64,000 nt of DNA from JAJPKK01 sp963844635 (GTDB taxonomy: Bacteria; Pseudomonadota; Alphaproteobacteria; Rhizobiales; Xanthobacteraceae): the NCBI GenBank assembly GCA_963844635.1, contig CAWJPD010000002.1:806001-870000 (forward strand), given 5' to 3'. Shown here piece by piece: positions 34,261 to 43,435 of this stretch. Position 1 is the stretch's first letter; each line of letters opens with the position of its first letter. The notes below the pieces were generated by a model. It was not told where the DNA came from. It worked only from the letters and a program-made list of their open reading frames with translations, and searched no databases. Both the position numbers and the translations under genes were made by a program.

Positions 34261-35118
34261 ATGCCGATGCGCAGCGAAGTTTTGGCGGTGGCCAGCGCGC
34301 TGGCAACCACCTGCCTCATCGCCGGCGGCGCGTGGGCACAGGATGCTTCAAAATATGATCCCGCAAAATACCCCGACTGGTCCGGACAGCGGCGCTGGAC
34401 GGCGACCGGCGGCGGCAACCGGTATGACCAGACCAAGCCTCCCGGCCGCGCCCAGCAGCCTCCGCTCACGCCCGAATATCAGGCCAAATTCGAGGCCGGG
34501 CTTGCCGACCAGGCCGCTGGCGGGGAGGGTAACAACCATACCTATGCCTGCCTTCCCGGCGGCCTGCCGCGGGATATGGCCGGCAATCAGGGGATCGAAT
34601 TCGTTGTCACGCCGAAGGTGACACACGTTTTGTTCCTAAATGCCATGCCGCGCCGAATCTTCACCGATGGCCGCGATTTCCCGGACGACATCGATCCCGC
34701 TTTTTCCGGTTATTCGATCGGCAAATGGATCGATGAGGATGGCGACGGCAAGTTCGACGTCCTCGAAGTGGAAACGCGGGATTTCAATGGACCGCGGAGC
34801 TTCGACAATGCCGGGATCCCGCTTCACGTGGATAACCAGACGATCATCAGAGAACGCATCTACAAGGACAGGCAAAGCCCGGATCTCCTCCACGACGACA
34901 TGACCACGATGGACCATGCGCTCACGGAGCCGTGGACGGTGCACAAGACCTATCGCTTGCAGCGCAACCCGAACTGGATAGAGACCATCTGCAGCGTCGG
35001 CAATATGCACGTTCAAATCGGCAACGAAGGCTATTTCCTCAGCGCCGACGGTCTGCTCATGCCTTCGAAAAAGAACCAGCCGCCACCCGATTTGAAGTAT
35101 TTCAGGACCAGGAACTGA
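34261..35118 (+). CDS. Exported protein of unknown function with an EF-hand-like loop
   Basis: A 285-residue protein with a signal peptide (MPMRSEVLAVASALATTCLI, cleavage after GAWAQ, near residue 27). The mature part begins with a Tyr/Pro-rich segment (KYDPAKYPDWSGQRRWTATG) and contains YACLPGGLPRDMAGNQG and a calcium-binding-like loop DEDGDGKFDVLEVE at about residues 158-171, whose D-x-D-G-D spacing fits an EF-hand or dockerin-type loop. The start has GGGAGGAAG directly upstream. No known domain otherwise. It precedes a Tat-dependent amine oxidase gene, but a repeat lies between. Confidence 0.75.
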   Translation: MPMRSEVLAVASALATTCLIAGGAWAQDASKYDPAKYPDWSGQRRWTATGGGNRYDQTKPPGRAQQPPLTPEYQAKFEAGLADQAAGGEGNNHTYACLPGGLPRDMAGNQGIEFVVTPKVTHVLFLNAMPRRIFTDGRDFPDDIDPAFSGYSIGKWIDEDGDGKFDVLEVETRDFNGPRSFDNAGIPLHVDNQTIIRERIYKDRQSPDLLHDDMTTMDHALTEPWTVHKTYRLQRNPNWIETICSVGNMHVQIGNEGYFLSADGLLMPSKKNQPPPDLKYFRTRN

Positions 35119-35324
35119 ACGGGAGGGCCTTTTAAGGACACCGCGTGACGCTCGGCGAAACTGCGGACTCGAAACGGTCAGAACGGGCATCGCGCGTTCG
35201 GTCGAGTTGCGCTTCGGCCCGGCGTCCTGTGGCTGTGATGATTTGACCCGGGAAAACCCGATCCAGTGCCGGCTCGGCCGTTTGCGAAGCGTCTGCGCAT
35301 CGGGCAATGTTCGGGATTGCCTCA

Positions 35325-35424
35325 GCGCATGATCCCGAAAAGTTGCAGACTTTTCGGACAAGGTCATGTGCCAATCAAAGAAAACCGAGTGGGAAGCGCT
35401 TCAAGCTGAACGCATCCCGCTCTA
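35325..35424 (+). repeat. Palindromic repeat family 1, short form
   Basis: A forward copy: head GCGCATGATCCCGAAAAGTT to AAGGTCATGTGCC, tail GAGTGGGAAGCGCTTCAAGC to CGCATCCCGCTCTA. It ends 17 bp before the amine oxidase start, so it probably lies in that gene's leader. Confidence 0.85.
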
Positions 35425-35441
35425 GCCCAACCCGGTTGAAG

Positions 35442-36839
35442 ATGTCCGTGCTCAACCGTCGCCACTTTATCGCCGGATCAGCCGCAGCGGCAGCTTCGGC
35501 CCGCTCAGCGGCCGCAGCCGAGTCGAGCGAGGTCGATATCCTCATCGTCGGAGCCGGGGCTGCCGGTATCGCTGCTGCACGCCGGATCGCCGCGACGGGC
35601 GCCCGCTATGCATTGGTCGAGGCGTCACCCCGCATCGGTGGCCGCTGCTTGACCGATAGCACGACGTTCGGCGTGCCCTACGACCGCGGGGCTCACTGGA
35701 TTCACAGGCCGGACCTCAATCCGGTCGTACCGCTGGCGGCGGGAGCCGGCCTGGACATCTATCCGGCACCTCCCAACCAGGTCGTGCGCGTTGGCCGGCG
35801 CAACGCGCGCTCCGGCGAAATGGAGGATTACATCACCTCCCTGGTGCGCGCGAACCGCTCCATTGCCGATGCCGGGCGCAGCGGCAAGGGCGATGTGAGT
35901 TGCGGCCAGGTCCTGCCGAAAGACCTCGGCGAATGGCAGCGCACGATCGAATTCGTCCTCGGCCCCTATGGCTGTGCGAAAGACCTTGCCAATATCTCAG
36001 CCGCCGATTTCGCCCGCTCGGTCGAGCGCGATACCAACTCGTTCTGCCGACAAGGCTTTGGTGCCCTGATCGCAAAACTCGGAGCCGACCTGCCGGTCCA
36101 GTTCTCCAACCCGGTCACGCGCATCGACTGGGGCGGACGCATCGGCGTTGAGGTCGACACCCGCAACACGCATTTCTCCGCGGGTGCCGTCATCATCACC
36201 GTATCCACCGGGGTGCTGCTTTCCGGAAAGCTGGTATTTGCCCCGGACTTGCCCAAACGGCAACTCGATGCGATCGACAAGCTGCGCCTTGGCAGCTACG
36301 ACCGCATCGCCCTCGAGCTCCCCGGCAATCCATTAGGCCTGGACCGCGACGCGACCGTGTTCGAGCAGGCCGAGTCCGGCCGCACCGCGGCCCTGCTGGC
36401 GAATGTTACCGGCACACCTTTGTGCTTCGTTGATGTCGGGGGGCGGTTCGGCCGCGATCTCTCTGCAGGTGGCGACAAGGCGATGATATCGTTCGCAGTC
36501 GATTGGCTTGCAAGCCTGTACGGCCCGAATATCAAGTCGGCGGTGAAGCGCACTCACGCGACGCGGTGGAACGATGAGCCGTGGATACTCGGCGCGTTTT
36601 CTGCCGCCGCCCCGGGTGGGCAAGGTGCCCGTGCCATACTTGCCGAACCGCTGCGCGATCGCCTCTTCTTTGCCGGCGAGGCGACGCACGAGACCTTATG
36701 GGGAACGGTAGGAGGGGCTTGGCTTTCGGGCCAGCGCGCCGCCGAGGCGTCGTTGCGCCGGCTCGGCTTCATCGCAGAACCGCCGGACCAGAAGCGCGCG
36801 CCGCCAAGCGCGCCGCCGCAGACCACGCGGCGGCGATGA
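35442..36839 (+). CDS. FAD-dependent amine oxidase with Tat-type signal
   Basis: A 465-residue flavoprotein. The N-terminus MSVLNRRHFIAGSAAAAASA carries a twin-arginine motif (NRRHFI), so the folded, FAD-loaded enzyme is probably exported. The FAD-binding motif is VDILIVGAGAAGIAAARRIA, followed by ASPRIGGRCLTDS, and the C-terminal flavin-contact region is RLFFAGEATHETLWGTVGGA. This architecture matches flavin monoamine/polyamine oxidases that produce aldehyde, ammonia and hydrogen peroxide. The substrate is unknown. The C-terminal tail is Pro/Arg-rich and dispensable-looking. Confidence 0.88.
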   Translation: MSVLNRRHFIAGSAAAAASARSAAAAESSEVDILIVGAGAAGIAAARRIAATGARYALVEASPRIGGRCLTDSTTFGVPYDRGAHWIHRPDLNPVVPLAAGAGLDIYPAPPNQVVRVGRRNARSGEMEDYITSLVRANRSIADAGRSGKGDVSCGQVLPKDLGEWQRTIEFVLGPYGCAKDLANISAADFARSVERDTNSFCRQGFGALIAKLGADLPVQFSNPVTRIDWGGRIGVEVDTRNTHFSAGAVIITVSTGVLLSGKLVFAPDLPKRQLDAIDKLRLGSYDRIALELPGNPLGLDRDATVFEQAESGRTAALLANVTGTPLCFVDVGGRFGRDLSAGGDKAMISFAVDWLASLYGPNIKSAVKRTHATRWNDEPWILGAFSAAAPGGQGARAILAEPLRDRLFFAGEATHETLWGTVGGAWLSGQRAAEASLRRLGFIAEPPDQKRAPPSAPPQTTRRR

Positions 36840-36954
36840 TCAACATTTCGGCAACGGCCCCGGGCTGCAAGCCCTTATCGGCACAGACGGACGCCGCGGC
36901 CGATCTCCAGATTGCTGCTGCGGTGGTCATGCCCCGCTCGCGGAGCGGCCACGG

Positions 36955-37045
36955 TCCCCGCGAAAATAACACAATCATTCCCATCGCAGTTCGCCGCGCA
37001 AGTGTGCTGATGTCTGCGGAGTATCCCAGCAGTTGCTTTCGCGGG
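36955..37045. repeat. Repeat family 2, copy B
   Basis: First arm CCCCGCGAAAATAAC at 36956-36970. Internal landmarks GTTCGC (36989), TGCTGAT (37005) and CTGCGGAG (37014) follow, then TTTCGCGG (37037). These are at offsets 32, 48, 57 and 80 from 36957, the same as in copy A. It lies in the gap upstream of the CoxL-like gene, whose start is at 37078. Confidence 0.7.
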
Positions 37046-37077
37046 CACCTGATGCGCGGACGATATCTGCCACCGCC

Positions 37078-39446
37078 ATGAAACCCCAATGCCCTCCTGT
37101 TTACTCGCGCGCCAATTCGCTGATCGGCAGTCCCATTGAGCGGATCGAGGATCTTCGCTTCGTGCGCGGCAAAGGCCAATACGTCGATGACGTGAGCCGG
37201 CCGGGCATGCTGCATGCCTACATCCTGCGCAGCAATCTCGCTCATGGGCGCATTCGCGCCATTGACCCTGTCCCGGCGCTGGAGCGCAAGGCTGTTCGTG
37301 CCGTCATTACCGCGGCCGAAGTCGGAATCATCCCGACGATACCGTTGCGGCAGGAGCAACTCCCGGCGTTCCGGCCGTTCGAACAGCCGGTCATCGCGAA
37401 CGGGAAGGTGCGCTATGTTGGTGAACCGCTTGCCGTCGTCGTCGCGGATAGCGCCGCCGCCGCCGAAGATGCAGCGGAAGCGATCGGTGTCGATATCGTC
37501 GAGCTCGACCCGGTGGTGGACCGGGCCGGGGCCGAATACGGTCACACGCTGCTGTTCGAGAAAGCCGGGTGCAATATCGCGAGCGCGTTCACGGCCGTCA
37601 AAGGCGATGCGGAAGCGGCGTTTCGAAATGCACCCTACCGGCGCGGCGAGCACTTCCAGGTGCAGCGTCATACGGCGGTGCCATTGGAGCCGCGCGGTTT
37701 CATCGCCGAATGGGACGGGGAACGGCTCACGGTCTACGGTGCCGCCAAGGTGGCGTTCCCCAACCGCCGCATCCTCGCCAAGCAGATGGGAATCGTGGAA
37801 GGCCTGATCCGCCTTGTTGAGAACGATGTGGGTGGCGGCTTTGGCGTGCGCGGCGAGTTCTATCCGGAAGATTTTTTGATCCCCTTCGCCTCCCGCCTGG
37901 TCGGTCGTCCCGTCAAATGGATCGAGGACCGGCGTGAGCATCTGGTTGCGACCAACCATGCCCGCGATGTCGACTGCGAACTCGAAATCGCATGCCAGCG
38001 GAATGGCGTCATATTCGGGCCTGCGCGGCCGCGCGCAGGCCGATATCGGCGCCTATGTTCGCACCAACGGCGCGACCGGCGCGCGCAATACCGCGCAGGT
38101 GCTGTCCGGACCTTATCGGGTGCCGAACATCCACGTCGAGATTTCGCTGCTCCTCACAAACAAGACGCCGGTAGGAACCTATCGCGGCCCGGGCCGCTTC
38201 GAGGCGGATTTCTTCCGCGAACGCCTGTTCAATATGGCGGCGCAGGGGACTCGGTATCGATCCGGTCGAGTTCCGCCGGCGCAACCTCCTCAGTGAAGCC
38301 GAAATGCCCTATTCGCTCGCGCGCGTTGTCGAGCTCGATCTCGGCGGCGCAACTGACAGCGGCAACTACCGTACCACGTTCGAGCGCTGCCTCGTTGAGA
38401 TCGACTGGGCCGGCAAACTGGCATGGCAAGGCAAGCGGATCGGCGGCCGCTTCCACGGCCTCGCCGTGGGTTGTTATTTCGAGGGCGGCGCCTCCGGTCC
38501 GAAGGAAACGGCGCGGCTCGCCCTCGATCCAGACGGACGCGTTTCAGTTTATGTCGGCTCGTCGGCGAATGGGCAAGGGCTGGAAACGGCCTTCGCACAG
38601 ATCGCGGCCGACGCGCTGGGGATGGCGATCGACCGCATCGCAGGCGTATTCCACGGCTCGACCGATCTGGTTCCGGAAGGATTCGGGACCTACAGCTCAC
38701 GGTCGATCGTGATGGGCGGTTCGGCGATCATCGCTGCCGCCAACAAGCTCCATGATGCTATCCGGGTTGCGGCGGCACAGCGGCTTGGCTGCAATGCCAA
38801 TGAGATCGAGATCGCCGACGACATCGTCCGGGGCCGCGGCAGGTCCGTACCATTTGCCGAAATCGCAGCCGACGGGATTGTCGTCGACGGGAGCTATGCG
38901 AGCGCGCACCGCACCTACAGCTACGGCACGCATGCGGCCCATGTCGCGGTGGACGAGCGGACGGGTCACGTCGCCGTGGTTGACTATGTCGCCGTCGAGG
39001 ATGTCGGCCGCATCATCAACCCCGCGATGCTGCATGGGCAGACGGTCGGGGCCATCGTGCAAGGCCTCGGGGGCGCCTTTCTGGAGCATCTCGTCTATGA
39101 CGAGCAGGGCCAACTGATGACCGGCTCGTTTGCCGATTACTTAATGCCTACCGCCAACGATTTTCCTTCGGTGCGCGCGATTGCGCTGGAGGAAAAACCG
39201 GCTCCGCACAATCCGCTCGGCGCCAAGGGCGCCGGGGAAGGCGGCATCATTCCGGTCGGTGGCGTCATCGCCAACGCAGTCGCGGCCGCATTGCATTCAT
39301 TCGGGGTCGATCCCCGAGAACTGCCGTTGTCCCCCGCGAAGATTTGGGAATTGATTGCGGCGGCGCGCTCGCAAGCCACGGCGAATGCCAGCAAAATCGA
39401 AGGAACCGAACGGCAGGCGATCCAAGCTGAACGCATCCCGCTCTAG
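37078..39446 (+). CDS. Molybdenum hydroxylase large subunit (CoxL-like, form II type), two apparent frameshifts
   Basis: A xanthine dehydrogenase-family large subunit of about 790 residues once two frame breaks are mended. Frame 1 runs from MKPQCPPVYSRANSLIGSPI through IEDLRFVRGKGQYVDDV, PLEPRGFIAEWDGERL and NDVGGGFGVRGEFYPED. Frame 2 has GLRGRAQADIGAYVRTNGA and the active-site loop VGTYRGPGRFEADFFRERL. Frame 3 has LGIDPVEFRRRNLLSEAE and the C-terminal GAKGAGEGGIIPVGG. The breaks lie in GGG at 38017-38019 and GGGG at 38245-38248, each one G too many. YRGPGR in place of the form I CODH loop argues against true CO oxidation. No medium or small subunit gene is adjacent. The last residues (QAERIPL) come from a repeat tail. 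Confidence 0.85.
39407..39446 (+). repeat. Family 1 repeat, tail fragment forming a gene end
   Basis: The tail GGCGATCCAAGCTGAACGCA then TCCCGCTCTAG. It is in frame with the CoxL-like gene, encodes its last residues and supplies its TAG stop. Confidence 0.75.
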
Positions 39447-39910
39447 TCAAAGCTCCAGGATCGCCGCGGCAAAGCTCACGCGACCCAGTCAGATGCTTCG
39501 CGGTATCGGTGCAGTCAAGTCGTGCGCTCCCTTCCGTCGTCCCCTGCCTTGCTCGGGTCATCGCCATTGAGGCGGCAGCGTGCAGCGCCCTTGCAACGGT
39601 CGGCAACAAACGAAGTAGAAGCAATGCAGGAAATGCATATTGAACGATTGCAGCCGCATACCTCTGCGGCGCCCAGGTTTGAATTTATGCGCCGAAAACA
39701 CGTAAACAATCGGTAACCATTCGTTCTGAAGACGCGGTTGCAGGGCGGCGCTCGATACAGTCTGCACGCAGCGATTATACCGCGACTTTAACGCGTTAAT
39801 TCCGTGTAAAAAAGAAATCGTTCGATACGGTTTTGTTTGCAGCAAAACAACTTGTTGAAACAACACGAAACACGCATCAAGGCGCCACCAACAATTGAAC
39901 GAGGTGCCCA
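39447..39910. other. Intergenic region before a small exported-protein gene
   Basis: About 460 bp, noticeably more AT-rich from about 39600 to 39900 than its neighbours. It includes a run of A (about 39808-39815) and a small palindrome AACAACTTGTT near 39847. It probably holds the promoter of the exported protein at 39911. No gene or repeat copy recognised. Confidence 0.4.
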
Positions 39911-40147
39911 ATGATGTCGTATACGAAGACACTGGTCGGCGCATTCGCAATTGCCTTGATCGCGTCCGCTCCGGCAATGGCAAAATCGCATGCGCAACAT
40001 CCCCAACCGCTGCGCCCCGCCGTTCCAAGCGCGACGGTTTCCCCGCACTCGGCCTTCGCTCCGGACGGATCGTTGCTCGGCATTGATCCAGACATTAACG
40101 TTCGCCAGCAGATGATGCGCGACTGGCCAACGCAACTGCATACCTAG
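39911..40147 (+). CDS. Small exported protein of unknown function (78 aa)
   Basis: MMSYTKTLVGAFAIALIASA is a signal peptide with cleavage after AMA near residue 24. The mature protein of about 54 residues is His/Pro/Ser-rich at first, then GSLLGIDPDINVRQQMMRDW. That DPDxxVRxQM segment near the C-terminus resembles small secreted proteins common in Bradyrhizobiaceae, without known function. GAGG lies at good spacing before the start. The TAG stop is continuous with the start of a family 1 repeat. Confidence 0.75.
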   Translation: MMSYTKTLVGAFAIALIASAPAMAKSHAQHPQPLRPAVPSATVSPHSAFAPDGSLLGIDPDINVRQQMMRDWPTQLHT

Positions 40148-40247
40148 CGCATGATCCCGTAAAGTTGCAGACTTTTCGGACAAGATCATGCGGAAAATCA
40201 ATGATAATCGAGCGGGAGGCGATTTAACCTGAACGCATCCCGCTCTA
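40147..40247 (+). repeat. Palindromic repeat family 1, short form
   Basis: A forward copy: head GCGCATGATCCCGTAAAGTT to AAGATCATGCGG, tail GAGCGGGAGGCGATTTAACC to CGCATCCCGCTCTA. It shares one base with the stop codon of the small exported-protein gene. Confidence 0.88.
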
Positions 40248-40468
40248 AAGTCACATTCGAACCACTTCGCTCAAACCACTTCCCTGGCCTCCTATCTCTT
40301 GCGAATGAGCCCGGCTGGTCCGGGGCTTTTCTTACGCGTGCCACCGGGTCTTTCGTACGTTTGCAAAAGTTGCGCTGATCGGGTTGAACTCCATGCCTCG
40401 TCATCGCGCGGGCGGCGACAATTCTCACGGCTTCGATGACAGCCGGCACGATGACAGCGGAGAAAGCC

Positions 40469-41650
40469 ATGCTCCACACCGTGGCGGGATTCGACCGGAT
40501 TGGCGAGGAGAACGCGTTTGCGGTGCTGGCGCGGGCGACGCAGCTCGCGGGCCAGGGCCGCGACATCATCAATCTCGGCATTGGTCAACCCGATTTCCGC
40601 ACCCCGGCTCACATCGTCGAGGCCGCCGTGAAGGCGTTGCGCGACGGCCATCATGGTTACACGCCCGCCGTCGGCATTGCGCTATTGCGGGAAGCGGTCG
40701 CGGCGGACCTGCGCAAACGGTTCGGGACCGAGGTCTCGCCCGATCGCATCATGATCATGCCGGGCGGCAAGCCGACGATGTTCATGGCAATTTTGATGTT
40801 CGGCGAGCCGGGCGCCGAAATCCTCTATCCCGACCCGGGTTTTCCGATCTACCGTTCGATGATCGAATTTACCGGCGCGCGGCCGGTTCCGGTGCCGGTC
40901 CGCGAGCAGAACGGGTTTGCGTTCTCGGCCGAGGAGACGCTGTCGCTCATCACGCCGCAAAGCCAACTCTTGATCGTCAACTCACCGGCCAATCCGACCG
41001 GAGGCGTGACGCCCCGGGCCGAGGTCGACAGACTGGTCGCCGGCCTCGAACAATTCCCCGATGTCGCGGTTCTGTCAGACGAGATCTACGACCACATGGT
41101 CTATGATGGCGAGGTGCACGTTTCGTTGCTGTCCTATCCCACGATTCGTGATCGCCTGATCCTTCTCAACGGCTGGTCGAAGACCTATGCCATGACCGGT
41201 TGGCGGCTCGGATACGCGGTGTGGCCGGGCAAACTTTACGATTATGCCCGCAAGCTGGCCGTCAATCTGCATTCCTGCGTCAACGCCGCCGCGCAATTTG
41301 CAGGCCTCGCCGCCCTGACGGGGCCGCAGGACGAAGCCAGACAGATGGTCGAGGAGTTCGATCGACGGCGCCGCATCATCGTCGAGGCAATCACGCGGCT
41401 GCCCGGCATATCCTGCGCTATGCCAAAAGGGGCCTTTTACGCATTTCCTAACATCGCGCGCACCGGATGGAAGGCGAAGCCGCTCGCTTCCGCGATGTTG
41501 GAGGATGCTGGCGTCGCGCTGATCGGCGGCCCGGATTTCGGCATTCTCGGCGAGGGCTATATCCGGATTTCCTATGCCAATTCGACCGCGAACTTGCTGG
41601 CAGCGGTCGAGCGCATGGGCGACTTCCTGTCGACGCGCAAGGCGGCGTGA
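40469..41650 (+). CDS. Class I/II pyridoxal-phosphate aminotransferase
   Basis: A 393-residue fold-type I aminotransferase. Motifs: DIINLGIGQPDFRTPAHIVE, HHGYTPAVGIALLREAVA, YPDPGFPIYRSMIEF, the PLP-contact NSPANPTGGV and SDEIYDHMVYD, the Schiff-base Lys in LNGWSKTYAMTGWRLGY and the Arg in GYIRISYANS. It is close to aspartate/aromatic-type or MocR-free AspC-like transaminases; the substrate is not certain. The start ATG 40469 has GGAG eight bases upstream; earlier in-frame ATGs add 11 residues. Confidence 0.92.
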   Translation: MLHTVAGFDRIGEENAFAVLARATQLAGQGRDIINLGIGQPDFRTPAHIVEAAVKALRDGHHGYTPAVGIALLREAVAADLRKRFGTEVSPDRIMIMPGGKPTMFMAILMFGEPGAEILYPDPGFPIYRSMIEFTGARPVPVPVREQNGFAFSAEETLSLITPQSQLLIVNSPANPTGGVTPRAEVDRLVAGLEQFPDVAVLSDEIYDHMVYDGEVHVSLLSYPTIRDRLILLNGWSKTYAMTGWRLGYAVWPGKLYDYARKLAVNLHSCVNAAAQFAGLAALTGPQDEARQMVEEFDRRRRIIVEAITRLPGISCAMPKGAFYAFPNIARTGWKAKPLASAMLEDAGVALIGGPDFGILGEGYIRISYANSTANLLAAVERMGDFLSTRKAA

Positions 41651-41723
41651 GGAGGCGCGCCGGAACGCTCCATGGAGACATTCTGATCCCGTCCGAAGAC
41701 AGCAGTCCCCTGGGTGAGCGCGA

Positions 41724-41924
41724 TCAGAACACGCGAGCGTTGGCGCGGCCGCTATAGGTCACAAACAATCCGCACGGCTTGCATTCCATCACTTCGCGAG
41801 GGTCATCCACCGTGACCTGCACCGCCTTCTGTTTCATCGGCTCCCCACACGCGGGGCACGGCGAGGACGGCGGAAAGGTCAAGGAGCCAGATGTTGAGCA
41901 TTCCCTCATGCAAGTCTCGGCCAT
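41724..41924 (-). CDS. Small zinc-ribbon-like protein (66 aa)
   Basis: A 66-residue protein with two CxxC pairs, CPACGEPMKQK and CKPCGLFVTYS, about 22 residues apart: a likely single zinc ribbon. The rest is short and polar. The ATG at 41924 has GGGGGA upstream. It converges with the aminotransferase gene. Function unknown; the Cys spacing is the only strong sign that it is real. Confidence 0.6.
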   Translation of the reverse strand: MAETCMRECSTSGSLTFPPSSPCPACGEPMKQKAVQVTVDDPREVMECKPCGLFVTYSGRANARVF

Positions 41925-42025
41925 TCAAGTCGTCCCCCAATACGCAACGCCAGAAACTTTAGACGCACCCCCGTCAATGAAAGCTGTATGCACCGGAAAA
42001 GCGGTCCGCGAACGAGCTGGGACTT

Positions 42026-42376
42026 TCATGCATCGCCGTGGCGGGCCGAGCGGGATTGCCACCTGCCTGAGCGGATGCGGTAACCGTCGTACCTTTTTCC
42101 ACGTGCAGCGAAGTCGCTGCTGGACTGCGCCGCGGCCTCTGAGTCGCTCGCTGTGTCCGGCAAAGTTTCTCGATTTTGATGGGGCCGTGTCGCACCGCGG
42201 GGATACCAGCATTTCTCTCCCGCGTGACCTTGCGCACGCAACGTCCAGGACGGCCACGCTCCCGGAAACTCCTGCCTCACCGCTTCGGCTGATCCCAGGC
42301 AATCGGTCGCATGTGCGCTCGCAGACGCAAGCAACATAAATAGCCCGACAACGCAGGACGTACGCAGACCTGACAC
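42026..42376 (-). CDS. Small exported protein with CWYP motif (116 aa)
   Basis: The signal peptide MSGLRTSCVVGLFMLLASAS ends near SAHA, residue 23. The mature start TDCLGSAEAVRQEFPGAWPS and the following GHAGEKCWYPRG match a type of small secreted protein often seen in Bradyrhizobium-like genomes, with two Cys that could pair. The C-terminal 60 residues are polar and not recognisable. A longer frame on the same strand (41925-42383) overlaps it but lacks these features and was not chosen. Function unknown. Confidence 0.6.
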   Translation of the reverse strand: MSGLRTSCVVGLFMLLASASAHATDCLGSAEAVRQEFPGAWPSWTLRAQGHAGEKCWYPRGATRPHQNRETLPDTASDSEAAAQSSSDFAARGKRYDGYRIRSGRWQSRSARHGDA

Positions 42377-42945
42377 GTGACACTACTCACACAACGCTAA
42401 CAAAACGCTTACAGTCCAGCTTATCCACAATTGATTGTCAACTCTTTTAGGGCCGCCGATCGACAATTTCCGGGCACCCCGTGTCTTCGCGGCAACACTT
42501 TTGTGCTCTGTATGTACTCCAACACCACACAACGGGTTGTGGGGCTTTGCTCACATTTCGCCATCATTTCGCGGGGGGCATTGCAGGTTAGCGGCGATTG
42601 CCGGCATCACCGTCGGATCGGCACATTTCCGGCTGCGTAACGGCTGGCAAAGGATGGTTTCGCCAGGGCTCAACCGATCCAACGAACTTATCGGGATTGG
42701 CAATCGCTAGCGTTAAATTGGTTGGCGCATGATCCCTAAAGTTGCAGTGTCTTCGGACAAGATCATGCGGCAAAATCAGTGACAATAAAGCAGGAGGCGT
42801 TTCAAACTGAACGCATCCCGCTCTAGGTTTTCGAGCGTGTAGGCGGGGTCGAGCGAAGCGAAACCGATGAAGGGCCGCGAAATGATGGTTTTCGCAAGGG
42901 ATCAACCAGTTCGACGAAACCTATCGGGATCAGGTCTTTGCCACG
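42377..42945. other. Intergenic region with one family 1 repeat
   Basis: About 570 bp. A hairpin-like CCACACAAC/GTTGTGGGG lies near 42522-42542. The region is AT-richer than its neighbours up to about 42560, then holds the repeat at 42725-42825. No gene recognised. Confidence 0.4.
42725..42825 (+). repeat. Palindromic repeat family 1, short form, partly degraded
   Basis: Head GCGCATGATCCCTAAAGTTG to AAGATCATGCGG with several changes (CAGTGTCTTCGG instead of CAGACTTTTCGG), tail AGCAGGAGGCGTTTCAAACT to CGCATCCCGCTCTA. Confidence 0.82.
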
Positions 42946-43365
42946 TTAAATCGGGGAGGTTTTCGAGATCAGGAATGCGGTATATTTCTCGTAGGGCTGG
43001 ACCGATCTTACCTGGCCGCCCACATAGATCCCAACCACGAGGATGCGCCGGATCTCCCACACGCCCTTGTCATTCGAGGCTTGCGTGGCGATGCCGCCGA
43101 CGAGAAAGGCGATGTCCAGGATTTCACAGACTTGTTTCTGGTGCTGCGCGTTGACCTGTTCGACGGCCCTGTTCGTGTCGCCGGACAGCGCAAGGAGCTG
43201 CTCCACCTGTTCCGGCGTATCGCAGATCGCGCCGACCCCATTATCGATACCTTGAGCGACGCCGCGTCCGTTCCCCACCGCACCGAAGAGAGCCAGTGCC
43301 ATTCCTGAAATCGCGAGCAGACGTCGCGGCAACTTGCTTTGCACGCGCGGCTCCGTGCTCGCCAT
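42946..43365 (-). CDS. Exported protein of unknown function (139 aa)
   Basis: MASTEPRVQSKLPRRLLAIS, then a hydrophobic ALALFGAVGN core and likely cleavage near GVAQG at about residue 39. The mature part has ICDTPEQVEQLLALSGDTNR, AVEQVNAQHQKQVCEILDIA and two Cys. A long signal-anchor cannot be excluded. The start ATG 43365 has AAGGAG upstream; an in-frame extension to 43452 lacks support. The next gene upstream on this strand is bioB (43436-44443), 70 bp away, so cotranscription is possible. No family recognised. Confidence 0.68.
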   Translation of the reverse strand: MASTEPRVQSKLPRRLLAISGMALALFGAVGNGRGVAQGIDNGVGAICDTPEQVEQLLALSGDTNRAVEQVNAQHQKQVCEILDIAFLVGGIATQASNDKGVWEIRRILVVGIYVGGQVRSVQPYEKYTAFLISKTSPI

Positions 43366-43435
43366 CCCCCAACTCCTTTCGCCCCGAACGATAGCGCTTG
43401 CCAGCGCCCACGCACCTCGCGACAACCCGCCGCGT

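Noticed and set aside
37078..39446. CO dehydrogenase (form I CoxL)
   Set aside because: The active-site loop reads YRGPGR and no coxM/coxS genes adjoin it, so only the wider family can be claimed.
41925..42383. 152-codon minus-strand frame
   Set aside because: It competes with the 116-residue exported protein, which has a signal peptide and the CWYP motif; the longer frame has neither.
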